A DNA stretch of 64,000 bases from Armillaria gallica (Eukaryota; Basidiomycota; Agaricomycetes; Agaricales; Physalacriaceae). The number at the start of each line of letters is the position of its first letter. Position 1 is the first letter of the stretch. Made by a program: the position numbers and the translations under genes. The DNA is taken from contig JBANDB010000014.1 in assembly GCA_037576215.1 (NCBI GenBank), forward strand, positions 1,426,001 to 1,490,000. The letters are read 5' to 3'. Below, in pieces: positions 35,269 through 47,400 of the stretch. Under the pieces are notes generated by a model. The model saw only the letters and a list, made by a program, of their open reading frames with translations. It did not search any database and was not told where the DNA came from.

Positions 35269-36861
35269 TCAGTCCAGCGTTATCTTTAGGTCTTCCAATG
35301 GTATGGGCACGAAGCCGTTTAACACGATATCCCGGGAGGCCAGCTCTGGTTCACAGTGTGGTGGAACAAGTTGACGGATCAAATCCGGCCGTACAGAGAG
35401 TTCTGTAAGTTTGTCATTAGCACAACAGCATCTGCAGAACAGCGTCCGTGGAACATACCTTCACGTTTAAAGTTGAACAGCAACGGGAACTCTTTCCCAT
35501 TGGGCATTCTCGCACCTTCGACCCGCAGTTCATCAAAGAAGGGATGGACCATGGCCTCTATCGCACTGAGCCTTGCGCCAGGTGTGTACTCTAACAACTT
35601 CGCCACCAAATCAATTGCCTCGGGGGATGTACGAGGCCGAAACACCTGTCATTAATCATGTCAGTATCAAGTAACTCTATTTGAGTCACATGCTTCACGC
35701 ACTTTTGAGAAGGGGTGAGGCTTAATTTGTGGGAACTTGTGCTCCATATAATTAGGATTCATCGTCTTGATCTGCTCTCTCGACGGCGTTCCAAGCACCT
35801 TGATGATCTCCACCAGCTGATCGATGCCGCTCTCACCAGGGAACAGCGGTTGGCCTAGCATTAACTCTGCCATCACACATCCCGTTGACCAAATGTCTGC
35901 AAAAACAACAATCGACAGTGAGTATCGAACAAGAGTCAAAATTATGATAAATGCGTCGTACCAATGTTGGTGGTGTAATTCGTAGCGCCGAAAATGAGCT
36001 CCGGTGCCCTGTAATACCTGGAGCAGATATAACTGACGTTTGGCTCGCCGGCGATCAATATCTTTGCAGAACCGAAATCGCAAAGCTTGAGGACACCGGT
36101 GGCAGGGTTGAGGAGTAGATTCTGTGGTTTGATGTCTCGATGGCAGATACCAACGGAGTGAATGTAGGCGAGTGAACGGAGAAGTTGATACATGTACAGT
36201 TTGATTTGGAGCATGGGCATGGGCTGTTTGAGTTTGGCGTAGTGACGACTAGCGCGGTAGACGGTTTCAGGGACATATTCCAGCATGAGATTGAGGTAGA
36301 GCTCGTCTTTCTGCGGCAAAATGAGCGGTGAGCTGACTTTATGAAAGCAGTGACGCACCTTGTCACCATTGGAGTAGAAAAAGGCCCTCAGGTCGACTAC
36401 ATTCGGATGCGAAACAAGCCGCATGATCTGAAGTTCACGGTTCTGGGGAAGCGAGACATTCGGCATGCGGAAGCAACGGGAATAGAAGATTTTATACCTT
36501 GAAGCGCTTGTCTTGCAGAACCTTCTTGATGGCGATATCTTCACTGTCTTTGGGAACGCCGAGCAGTTTCGCCTGGAAAACGACACCGAAAGAGCCGTTT
36601 CCAATGACCTTGCAGTTGGAATAGGACAATTCACGTGTGTCGCCGGACTTGCCCTCAGAAGCAATGACCTTGACGACTTTGTGGGGATCATCGATAGCTG
36701 TAGAACAAGGAAACAAGAACCGATGGAAATCGATATATCGACAACGAGACAGGAAGTGAAAGGAAAAGATGAGAATACGGGGTAAGTACTAGGGTAGGAA
36801 TGGAAAAATGGGGCGACGTACGAGACATCTTTACGCCGTTTATGGGTCCATGGGTTGACAT
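35269..36861 (-). CDS. GSK3: Glycogen synthase kinase 3 homologue
   Basis: CMGC-family Ser/Thr kinase; in fungi it acts in stress, development and signalling. Start [13 protein letters not shown] (36861), then an intron leads to [20 protein letters not shown]. Kinase landmarks: [14 protein letters not shown] (Gly loop), [20 protein letters not shown] (Lys and Glu present), [21 protein letters not shown], and the activation loop [13 protein letters not shown] with the GSK3 phosphotyrosine. The C-lobe has [24 protein letters not shown]. It ends ...[16 protein letters not shown] at 35269. About seven short introns. All catalytic residues are intact. Confidence 0.97.
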
Positions 36862-39782
36862 TGCAGAAGATACAGCAGGAGATTGTCTCGACAGACACAG
36901 ACAGTAGCCAGTGGTCGTATAAGAAGAGTTGACGGAAACAGGACGGGGAGAAAGAGCAGGAAAAGGGCCTAGGTAGAGGGGATACTGGATGGCAACGGAC
37001 AGGGTATGCGGTGGAGAAGGGACGGGAGTGGAAGAGGAGGAGAGGATGAAGGGTCAGGACTGGTCACAAGCCTAGCGTCTCAACATGCACAAACACGCCT
37101 CCAATACAATTTCTTATTTCTTTATTATTTACCTATATTCCTTCATGTCCTTTCTTTTCGGGACACGGCTCTTATTTGACCGTATTCCAGCATGTTGCTC
37201 CCGGTGCAAATGGGCGGGTAGGCACCTCGATGACTCGCTTTGCAGCTTAATATGGGCACGCGCCTGGACCAGGCTGGCCTTGGTTTCCGGCCTTTGCCGT
37301 CCGTCCGCCCCCAGAGTGGAGTGTCGATTACTATAAATGGCAAGTCCCGGGAGGTTCCACTGCGCTTCTTGACCTCGGGATCACAATTTTCTCCCACGCA
37401 TGGCTTCTGCCGATCACCTGCTCCCGTTCGCGCCCACTAGCATCGCATAAATATCAGTAACAACGTGCCAATTTAAGCGTATTTGCGACGTCCGTCGCGC
37501 TGACAGACGGCTAACTATCCTGCGGAGGAGTCTCGCCGACTGATTTTAACGATGTCGACACGTGTTGAGCCGAGTCGCCGTGACATCTATCCAACTTGGA
37601 GAACGTTCCAACGCGTGATGACCATGATATTGGTTCTCTTACTTACCTATCGACTCTATCGACATCAATCAACGCTATTCTTCGGCTGCTCGTTCTTCTC
37701 AAACGCACCCTCAAATTCCGGTGACCAATGGGGCGCATTGTAGTCGCACAGTCGGATACCAGGTAGCCTATCAACACTCACAGGGTCACACCTGTTTTGA
37801 TTATCTCTTCGCCATGCCGCTCTTCTATCGAGGAACGTAAACATCCAGGGACGGCGCGTGTTTTGCGGATCCTCCTCCGTCACAACCGTTCTCGTCTTCT
37901 CTCCGAGTTTGTCGCGTCGATCGAATTCACAGACGAGAAAGTTGGCCGTAGTTGCTCCATGCACCTAATACATGTCTGGTGGCGCTTACACACTGAATGA
38001 CATTATTTGTTCGACGTTCTGCACATAAATTCTATCTACTCTTTCTTGACTTGCAACGGACCAAAATTTACCATGACTGATGACCGACGTTTTATCAAAA
38101 TGGACCTCTTGACGTTTTAACGTCGACTTTGGCATCCACATCTGTTCACATCCATCGACACCGTCGGACTGATCTTGAGCCACGTGTACGTACAGATCGC
38201 GACGCGATCAAAAAAAAATAACTCGTGTTTTCTATAACAACACTCAATTGACACCTTTTGAACTTTGATTCTCCTCTGGCGATTTAATATCTCCTTTTTT
38301 GTTCCACAAATACTGGAAGGCGCCCCAGAACTGCCCGCTAAGTGTGCTACAGAAGTACATTCTGGTAACCCTTGCCGCAGTACGTAGTAAATCATGCCTA
38401 CACCCCTTCCAAAAGTTGATCAACTTCCATCCTATTGAACGGCAAACCATTCTAGTGACTTACAGATCTCAATTTATTCGTCGTTCGCACCCCAACGGGG
38501 CTACTGCCGCCGACCATTTTCGCACCGGGAAAACAATCATCTACGCCCCTCGACTAGCCTCATTTGTCGCAAAAAAGCGCTTGACCTCTTAGTATTCACA
38601 CTAACTACAAAATCTGTGTCTCTAATAACGTTTGTTTCTCATGCCAACGGTCGGAGCGCGTCCCCGGAGACTACGTACCCCCATATTACTGAGGCTGGTT
38701 CCACTTGCCTTTCAAGTTGAGACCGACTCGGTTTGAGCCGGTTGCATAACATCGGACCTGTATTCTGCGGCAGTTTTAAGAAGATTGAGCTCCGCCTTCT
38801 TGCTGTTTCTCAAATCGAACTTTGCGAGAGCGGGACACCGGAGGGGGCTTCTCTGTATTCTCTGGGAAATCTTTGGGTACTCTGGTCCGTAAGGGAAGCA
38901 TCGATTGACCGTAGAGGACTTTATCCTCGGCTCTATGAATTGATGGTGGCAGCATGTAAGTATAACGCATCTACTTAATACCAACTTCATTTACATAAGT
39001 TACGTTTGTATATACGTTCCCTTCGAGATCGCATGCTGCGCCTAACAATACTTTTGGGCTTGCTATCGGATAATTTAATACGTAGAGAGTCAGCCTTCGT
39101 ATCTTTTCGGAGAAGCTGGGGTGGCGTACAAGAACTCGAGTTTTTAGTGAAGGATGGGCAAGAAGGGAAGCGCATCTGTGATTCTGATAGGTTTTCTGAT
39201 ATCAAGTTATGCCTATAATACCTACTGCTGAACTTGAAATACGCACACTGCTTTACTAGCTGCTTTAGAGTGATTTGGTACGATTGTACGCAGTGCTTGC
39301 CGAGATAGGCAGCAAGCAGGATTCTCTTAGTTCCACTTTTACAAACTAAGCAAGTCTACGGAGTAACTAGAAGGAATGAAACGAGCTCATGGCTCCCAAG
39401 AAAAGAGTCCGAGTAACGACAGTGATCTCGTAGTCATCTACGCTGATTGTTCGGAGAGTTCTGCGCTGACCCAGTCGGAGGGCTATCATTGGATTCAGAG
39501 AAAATAGCAGCTCATATTGTATGTAAGTTGGGAGGCGAAAGACCTCGGGGGAACTTACTTGTTTGTATTTAAGGTAAAAATGGCATCCGATAGTAGATGC
39601 ATGCCAAGACGACAGTGGATAGAAAAACTGGGGATCTCCTTCTAATATCTTGTACTATAAGAGGCTACTTTTACTGGGACGTTGCTCAAATGCTGGCGGT
39701 GGTGAAATACTACAAGAAGGTCGGACTGTAAGCTAGCGCAGTCATGTGATCGTGAAATTCCTGAACGTCGACTACCACGAAG
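36862..39782. other. 2.9-kb gene-poor region upstream of GSK3 and HDAC
   Basis: The largest gap in the window, flanked by the 5' ends of GSK3 (minus) and the HDAC gene (plus). Open frames exist (37552-37743 plus, 37665-37964 minus, 38299-38592 plus) but none shows a family signature or convincing splicing. A 40-codon minus-strand open stretch (about 39375-39495) also lacks support. I see no transposon ends, terminal repeats or tRNA. It may hold long promoters or noncoding RNA. Confidence 0.45.
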
Positions 39783-40985
39783 ATGGTCATCTATATCGTC
39801 AGTTCGCAGCTTGTCGAGGCTGCATCGCGTCTCCCATCAAACAAAAATCGTTCTAAAATCGTTCATTCGCTTGTCAATTCGCTCGGCCTTCTCAAAACAG
39901 CCCAAGTCGTCAGACCTGTTCCGGCAACAGCCCGAGAGCTACGTGAATATCACTCCGACGACTACCTTGACGTTGTCCTCGATGACAACGCTTTGCCCTC
40001 GACGATGCATGGACTCACGGACGACTGTCCTGTCTTCCCAGGACTCCCATCCTACGTCCAGCTTGTTGCAGGTGCCACCCTAACTGCAGTCAAGGCCCTG
40101 CAAATCACCGACGTCGCCATATGCTGGGACGGTGGGCGCCACCATGCACAGAAATCGGCTGCATCCGGTTTCTGTTACGTAGCTGATTGCGTCCTGGCTA
40201 TCCTTGCCATGAGGCGTGTCAAAGAGATTCACTACCCTCGTCCCCGTATCATGTACATTGACCTCGACCTACATTTCTCCGACGCGGTTTCTCAAGCGTT
40301 TTATTTGCAAAATTCGGTTCTAACGCTCAGTATTCATCACGCTTCGCCTGGGTTCTTCCCCGGTCTCGCCTCTCGCACCACTCCAGCTGCCCAGCCAGCC
40401 TGATCCGCCGTTTGACCCCTTCACCCTCTCTATTCCTCTCCAGCCTGGCGCTTCATGCTCAACATATATGGCTGTGTTTCCCCTTGTGCAAAAGGTCGCG
40501 GAAGTATTTGCGCCAACACATATTATAGTTCAATGCGGCGTTGACGCGTTATCGGAGGATCCCCATGCGATGTTCAACTGGTCCCTTTCACTTGATCACC
40601 CTGGATCGATGGGCTATTATATTCATCGCATTCTCACGACCTTTCCCGGGAAAAAACTCCTGCTCGGCGGAGGAGGGTACAACTCCCCTAACGCAGCTAG
40701 AGCCTGGGCATATCTGACGTCTATCGCTGTGAGTCTCATCAGGTTACATCAACCATGGCACTAACATACATATAGCTATCTGATCCATTACCTGTTAACA
40801 CTGAAATTCCCTACGACCATCCCTTTTTCCCACTATACGGCCCTTCATTCACCCTTGACGTCCTAGAGGGTACTATGCAGGACCAGAACACTCCAGAATA
40901 TCTTACTCACATCATAGATTCGTTCACTAAGCACGTAATTCCTGCCCTCGAAAATGCGATCACACCAAAAGCGCCTCAATGCTGA
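39783..40985 (+). CDS. Class I histone deacetylase (HOS1/HDAC8-like), frame break inside
   Basis: Zn-dependent deacetylase fold. Present are the charge-relay pair GGRHHAQKS (about 40130), GFCYVADCVLAIL, the metal site YIDLDLHFSDAVSQAFY (Asp and His kept; the usual HHGDG is replaced by HFSDA), the third metal Asp in VQCGVDALSED (40520-40545) and the transition-state Tyr in LGGGGYNSP. Upstream of the gap the frame runs to a stop at 40401; downstream, from about 40402, DPPFDPFTLSIPLQPGAS continues in another frame. Removing one base from CCCC 40358-40361 would join them. One intron at about 40730-40777. The stop at 40985 lies inside the opposite-strand transaldolase gene. Confidence 0.82.
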
Positions 40986-42162
40986 TTTTTGTCTTTTGCT
41001 CGCAGTCTGCAAAGATGGACAACGCGTCTTCCATTTTTCTCGCCATTTCCGCGTTCCTATCAAACGCCTCCCTCAACAACTTACCGCCATCTGCTAGGTA
41101 ATCTTGTTCGACAGCTATATATGCGGTTAGGATACTCCCGGGAGACAACGATATACGCACTCTTTAACTCCTCGGCTGTTAATTCCCGTTTCAAAATATC
41201 GTCGAATCGGTCGACGAACACCGGAGGAAGACTAGCCAGTTCATCGAGCACGGCGCCCGACAATGTCATGTGGTCAGGCTGCAGAGCTGCGAGTGCGATC
41301 ACTTCTTGAGCAGTGACAATACTGTGGCAATCGATGAGCTCAGGATCCCCTTCATCGTCTATCCAAGCGATACGCACCTCGCTGGCATGACCTTTGTCTT
41401 GGTTCCCGTAGTCTTATAAGCCGTCACGATTGTTCGTACCACGTCAATCATCGGATGTTCCTCTCCCTTCACGCCCACTTTGTATGCCTTCCATAGTCCG
41501 TCCTCGAAATGCACACGCAGTTCTGTTGACGAAGTAACCGTTGAGATGGGGCCACCGAAGATACGTATCGTCCTTACCATTGAAGTATGGTGCGAGGTAC
41601 ACACAGCCTGCCAAGCTCGCTGCGATCGCTTGTTCCACCCCGAATATGCATGTTCCAAGTGTTTGGATTCCCTCATCTTGGAGAATTTTACATGCCTGTG
41701 CTCCCTCAGGTGTAATTGGTATTTTTATACAAACCCTCTCTCGTGGAACATTCAACTCTTCGAATGTTGCAATGATTCTTCGAGCTTCATTTACTGTTCC
41801 CTCCACACTATAGCCAACACTGGGACTTGTTTGAGCGTGCACGTTCCCGGAGAGATATGGAAGGACTCGTTTCGCTAGAAGGACGGTCTATGCATTGATC
41901 GTCCCGGTCAGCGGGAAGGGATCCATGATCATATCAAAGAGCCCACCAAAATATCCAATACTCGTTCGATGCTCCCGCCGCTGCTTAATTTCACTGCCTC
42001 CGCAAGCAGCTCTGGGGTCGCAGTTCCGGCCACAATTGCCTGATTCGAGGTCATGTCTACGAATTTGATGCTATCGCTGGTGTGCCGAACCGCCACGGCC
42101 GGATCCATGGAATCGACATCGACGGTGAGAAGGCCGCGTATTTGGTCAAGGAGAGTGGTCAT
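40960..42162 (-). CDS. Transaldolase-family protein
   Basis: Moves a three-carbon dihydroxyacetone unit in the pentose phosphate pathway. The start MTTLLDQIRGLLTVDVDSMD is followed by FVDMTSNQAIV, LSGNVHAQTSPSVGYS, the catalytic-lysine block VCIKIPITPEGAQA (about 41720), LGTCIFGVEQAIAA, YLAPYFNE across an intron, and VTAQEVIALAALQPDHMTLS. The C-terminus EELKSA..., then KTKISIEALLV, ends at 40960. The start MTTLLxQ is typical of a fungal side-clade of transaldolases distinct from the main TAL1. Paired with the transketolase 32 kb away only by pathway. Confidence 0.85.
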
Positions 42163-43675
42163 CGTAGGTCAGTGAGACTGGCGCTATCTGGGTGGGAATT
42201 GGTTCTTCTATGTTCCTCCAGGATTTGATAAGTAATCACACTTCTTTGCCCCACCCCTCATTTCTGTGCTAAGGCCGGGGCGAAATCTTGTAAGTACCAT
42301 TGATATCTGGTCCCATGCAAGTACATCGGTCCGGAGGTTTGTATTCTTAACCCCGGATTCTAGCTTACTGATCTTGAATGCACTGAAGGCGACGAATCCT
42401 CAAAATGGACTTGTCAAAATGACCTGACTCGGGATCCCCTCTCCAGGCTAATACCATCTGCCGCGAGCTATTGAAAAGAAGAAAAATTTCCTCCCCGAGT
42501 CGTCAGTACAAGGCTCTGGGACCTGTAACGTACAAATTTGCGTAACCTCTGTGCATGGTATAAGAGGACGGTGGGACTCCATTCACACTCTCTGACGGAA
42601 GTTGTCAAACCTAGTCGAACCTAACTTCTGATAGAAGTCGTTTGGTCACAGGGAAAACCTTCATTCAGGTTGCACGCAGTTATGTAAGTACCTGCATCTT
42701 ACTTACAACTGTTTGTGTAGATCGTGTATGTGTTTTGCGCGGGAGAACAGAGCGATTTTGACTTCATCATAAATCATTATTTCGGCAATCTCGGAGACCC
42801 TTCTGTCCGCGCGAAGTCCCCAAAACCCGGTTCATGATGATGTCCGAGCCTTGCCATCGTTTCATCATCGATGGAAATGTCCCTGACTGCCAAGCTGTAT
42901 GCAAGCAGCTCTAGCTTGAATGTTACATTGTCTTCGTGAACCATGCACCAGGTATGACGTGGACCCCCACATATAACAGCGATCACAGAATATGAGGGAC
43001 AATCTTTACAGTATAGTAACGTTACTTGATATAAAACATCAGCATTAGCAAACACTGAGATAGATGAAGCCCATAAGGTCCGCACTAGAACAACGATTTG
43101 ACCGAGAACTGTCAACACTAGGTCAGATAGATGGACACAGCTTCGGCGGTAAGTAACCATTCGAAATCTTCATTTTGATGAAAGTAGAGTGATGCATGTG
43201 ATACAAGTCAACTGGAATGCCAGTTCTATGTAGTTGAGGTCTGTTGAGGTGCTGGGTACTCCGAAATTCCAACGTTCCGAAAAAAAAGTCACGGGTTGCC
43301 ACTGACAACCATCATATGACACAGGGCCAGGGCGAGGCTTATGTTCTGTAACATTGACGTCGCTGCAAGAGCACCACAAAACCGTTGTTCCATCTTTTCT
43401 GAGTACATCGCAGTGGACAAGATCGCAAGGTCAGGCCAACAAGGGGCCTTCCAGATGTCATCTGGTCCATGGATACATATCCTGTTTGCGAATTTCCGGC
43501 AGTCTGGCCAAATCACGACACATGTTTTCACCCTGATCACGCCCAGCATCAGACTGCTTCGTATAAAAGGCCGTTACGCCAAGCTTAATTTTTTACGTTC
43601 TTTTCTTTTTTCCCCCACTTTCATTATCTCATCCAGCCGCAGCCGCCAGGGCTCGAGCTGTAAAAATATCTTCTA
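42163..43675. other. 1.5-kb divergent promoter region between transaldolase and the bestrophin-like gene
   Basis: No supportable gene. Minus-strand open frames near 42777-43549 lack family signals and overlap promoter-like sequence. A TATA element lies at its right end. Confidence 0.4.
43562..43568 (+). promoter_or_regulatory. Probable TATA box of the bestrophin-like gene
   Basis: TATAAAA (within gtataaaagg) lies 108 bp upstream of the ATG at 43676 and is followed by a pyrimidine-rich leader, a common fungal promoter layout. Confidence 0.5.
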
Positions 43676-45569
43676 ATGGTTGCCTACAACCCTGTCTTAC
43701 GCGGAAAATGGACTATTAAGAAGTTCAATGCCACCGTCATTAACGACATATGGCCCGAGGTGTTGTTTTTCAGTGCCGTTGCTACGAGTAAGACATTTTC
43801 GTGAATACCTTTGCGCTACTCAGCATTCAATCTCCTAGTGGTGACCTTCGTGTCCATTAAAACGCCCCACTCATTGGCCATTTCTCCCCAACTATTGACT
43901 GTGCTGGGTACAGTCCTCGGTCTGGTCATTTCATTCCGTACATCCACTGCCTATGAAAGGTGCGTCATGATTCTCCTTGCACTTTGTCGTATATAACCTT
44001 GTTTGAAAGGTACCAAGATGGAAGAAAGATGTGGGCAAACATTTCCATCGTGTCAAGGAACCTAGCTCAGATGGTGATTCCAGTCAGCTTGCAACTTATT
44101 CCAGTACTGAACTTGCGGCTTCAGATCTGGATACACGTTCCAAATGAACGACTGGACAAGCAACAGAACAAAGTGCAGACTACTTTGGAGAGTGTCATCG
44201 AGAAAAAGACTATGATTAACTTGGTGCAAGCCTTTTCCGTTGCAATCAAGGTACGTCTGTTGCTATAGTGTGGTGGTCTTCCTTGTGACGAACGATTATC
44301 CAGCACTTCCTCCGAGGCGAGAACGGTGTCTACTATCAAGACCTCTATCCTCTCATCTGCTTCCTGCCACGATTTGCATCTAACACGGTTACCGGAACCA
44401 GTGAGATGCTTCCTCTTTGGCAGGCTTCCGAAGATGGAGAACATCCTTATGATCACAATGTCCACTCCACCATCCCCGAGCCTTCTGATGACGATACACC
44501 GGAATCTAAAGACCGTCCTAGCCTCTCCCCCGCTCCGTCATCGTCATGGCTCCAGTCCATCGGCAAGCGGTCTACAAAATCCAAGACAAAAGCGTTCGAC
44601 CCTGAAAAGGCTCTGGCCTCTGTCCACAGTCACCGGCCTCTCAAGCCAGCTCGGAACCCCCCCAAAGTGACGCTGTATGATTATATTCCGATACTCCTTT
44701 TCTTCAAATGGATCGGCAAGATGTTCTCTCGCAGAATCGACAGCGTAAGGGGCGCGACGAGGAACGCTTTAGGAAGGAAAATCAAGCCACAGCTCCAAGA
44801 AAGCAACGTTCCTTTAGAGATCACGATCTTCTTGTCTAGCTACTCAGCTTGTATGTTTTTCTTTGACCCCGTCTTTCGCCTTGATTGACTGGAGTGTAGT
44901 CCTTATGCGCAATGGTCTTATTCAACCTGCCATTGCGGCCTCTATCACAGCCAATATTGGCATGCTCCAGGACACGATGAACAACCTAGGAAGAATCGCT
45001 ACTACTCCGCTTCCCTTTGCGTACCAAGCACATTTGCGCATGTCGCTTTGGATTTATCTCTTCCTACTGCCGGTTCGTCAACAACTCATCTTTGATTCCC
45101 CTCCACCTTATTAACCCTTTTTGTAGTTCCAAGTCTTTGACTCCTTCAAGTACCTGACGATTCCGGCCACGGCCTTTGCATCCTTCCTCCTTCTCGGATT
45201 CCTTGAGATTGGTTCTGAGATGTATGTATACTATTCCTCTTATCTATCAAAAGCCTTGTTTATTATCGATGTAGTGAAAATCCTTTCAACTACGACCTCA
45301 ATGACCTCGACCTCGACTCATTCTGCTTGGCTATCCAACGAGAATTGCAGGAGATCACGGCACACCCGCTTCCGGACCCTGCCAGCTTCATCTTCACCTC
45401 GTGGAATCAACCATTTGCTCCTGGTGACCGTCGCACCGCTGCTGAGCTTGTCAAGGGTCAGTCGGAGTACGGGCACGCGGAGAATGACGAGAATGGCATG
45501 GCAAGTATCAAACAGACGTTGCTGCGCAGCTGGAGGCATACCGATGATTTGACGAGGGAGGCACATTAG
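43676..45569 (+). CDS. Bestrophin-like anion channel (UPF0187/RFP-TM family)
   Basis: Predicted membrane anion channel. Start MVAYNPVLRGKWTIKKFNATV, then TM1 near WPEVLFFSAVATMVTFVSI and TM2 near LLTVLGTVLGLVISFRTSTAYERYQDGRKMW, a family hallmark. A cytoplasmic segment carries a Ser/Pro-rich insert (44480-44640). LRNG/LIQPAIAASITANIGMLQD and the motif PLPFAYQAHLRMSLWIYLFLLP follow, then a helix near ATAFASFLLLGFLEIGSEIENPF. The C-terminus ends SWRHTDDLTREAH at 45569. Six or so introns near 50-70 nt. The fungal family is widespread but poorly characterised. Confidence 0.85.
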
Positions 45570-46440
45570 CCGATGGACCGGCTTTTTATGAATTTTGGGC
45601 AACGGGGATTTGGACAATCTGCATTATCAACATACTTAGCATCAAGGACATTGCATACATACGAGCATCCATGTGCTCTCGCCATCTTGCTTTATTTCAT
45701 GATGCCGTGCATCAGTTGTTGCGACATTAGTCGTCAATCCTTAGGCGACGTAGTGGCGACATACTTGCAATCTCCGAATAAGCAAAGGTGAAAGGTTTCA
45801 GTCAGACCACGCACTCAACAGCTTTCTGTCAGCGTGGTATTTGAATAGTAGCCAAGTCCGGTGAAATAGGTCAAGTGCACATAATTGGAAGCGAATTCGA
45901 ATTCGAAGAATATCGCTTCTTTGAGCGTGGATTAGGCCCACAGGAATCACCGCTGTGGTTCTGTACGAGTTGGCCGTCAGATCTGCGAATGCTATGGGGT
46001 TCACCGAGAAGTATGCAGCGACTGTTGTACAGACTTCTGAACGTGGATTCAAAGGGAAAAAACATTGATAGACGTCAAAAATGCAACAAAGATCTGTTGT
46101 ACGTGCCGAACGACATTTCCACGACTAGCGTCTCACGAGTCATGAAGTCATGATGCATCGGAATGACCCCGGCTCGGGCTACAATCTTACACGTGTGCGC
46201 GGTATTTCATACTGTTCATCAATACAATCCAATTCATGTATGAAAGGGCAGGGGACATATTAAAGTACAAAAAAGGGAGCAAAACACGAAGAATCAACGG
46301 AATACTGATACACGGAGACCTCAGACCAGTGTGACGGTAGCATTACGAAAGAACGAGGTCGGGACAGCCTATCGATCCAGGTCATGCCGCCATATGTTCC
46401 TTTGCTCTAAGATCCTTCGCGTGTATACTGAGAATTAAGA
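45570..46440. other. Convergent intergenic region, bestrophin-like gene to ATG8
   Basis: About 870 bp between two gene 3' ends. An open frame at 45875-46153 has no recognisable feature. Nothing else is seen. Confidence 0.4.
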
Positions 46441-47043
<603 letters not shown>

Positions 47044-47400
47044 GTTGATGCACGATGGTGATGGCGATGCGAAGAGATGAGGGTAACGGTTGAGTAAACA
47101 GAAAGTCAAAACTGTGGTGGTGGTTGGTGGTCAAAGTAGACAAGGAAGGGCCAAGCCACGAGGAGACCTCATCGTAACCCGGAACAACACGAGCAAACAG
47201 CCCGTTCCTGTAGTCTACTTTTGGTTGCTCAGCGCCTGCCGCCGGATGACTCATTTGAGATTCATAACGGTTAAATGATATTAATATGGGTATAATTATG
47301 TGAGCCAGTACTGCATCTGATAATCATGAAAAAGGACGGGATTGATAAGGAGTATTTGTACAGTCTTAGTCGAAAATCGAAAGGTGCTTTAACAGGGAAA
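47044..47400. other. Region between the ATG8 start and the SPFH gene stop
   Basis: About 355 bp; ATG8 promoter and SPFH 3' flank. A minus-strand open frame crossing it (46853-47254) overlaps ATG8 exons in the wrong frame and is not supported. Confidence 0.35.

Noticed and set aside
37552..37743. Short frame with a hydrophobic stretch (MTMILVLLLTYRLY).
   Set aside because: Only 63 codons, no splice extension, no family signature; a chance hydrophobic ORF is as likely.
37665..37964. Minus-strand 99-codon frame in the gene-poor region, considered as a transposon remnant.
   Set aside because: No transposase or integrase motif, no terminal repeats or target duplication nearby.
39375..39495. Minus-strand open stretch of about 40 codons (RTISVDDYEITVV).
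   Set aside because: Looks protein-like but has no start or exon context and no recognised family.
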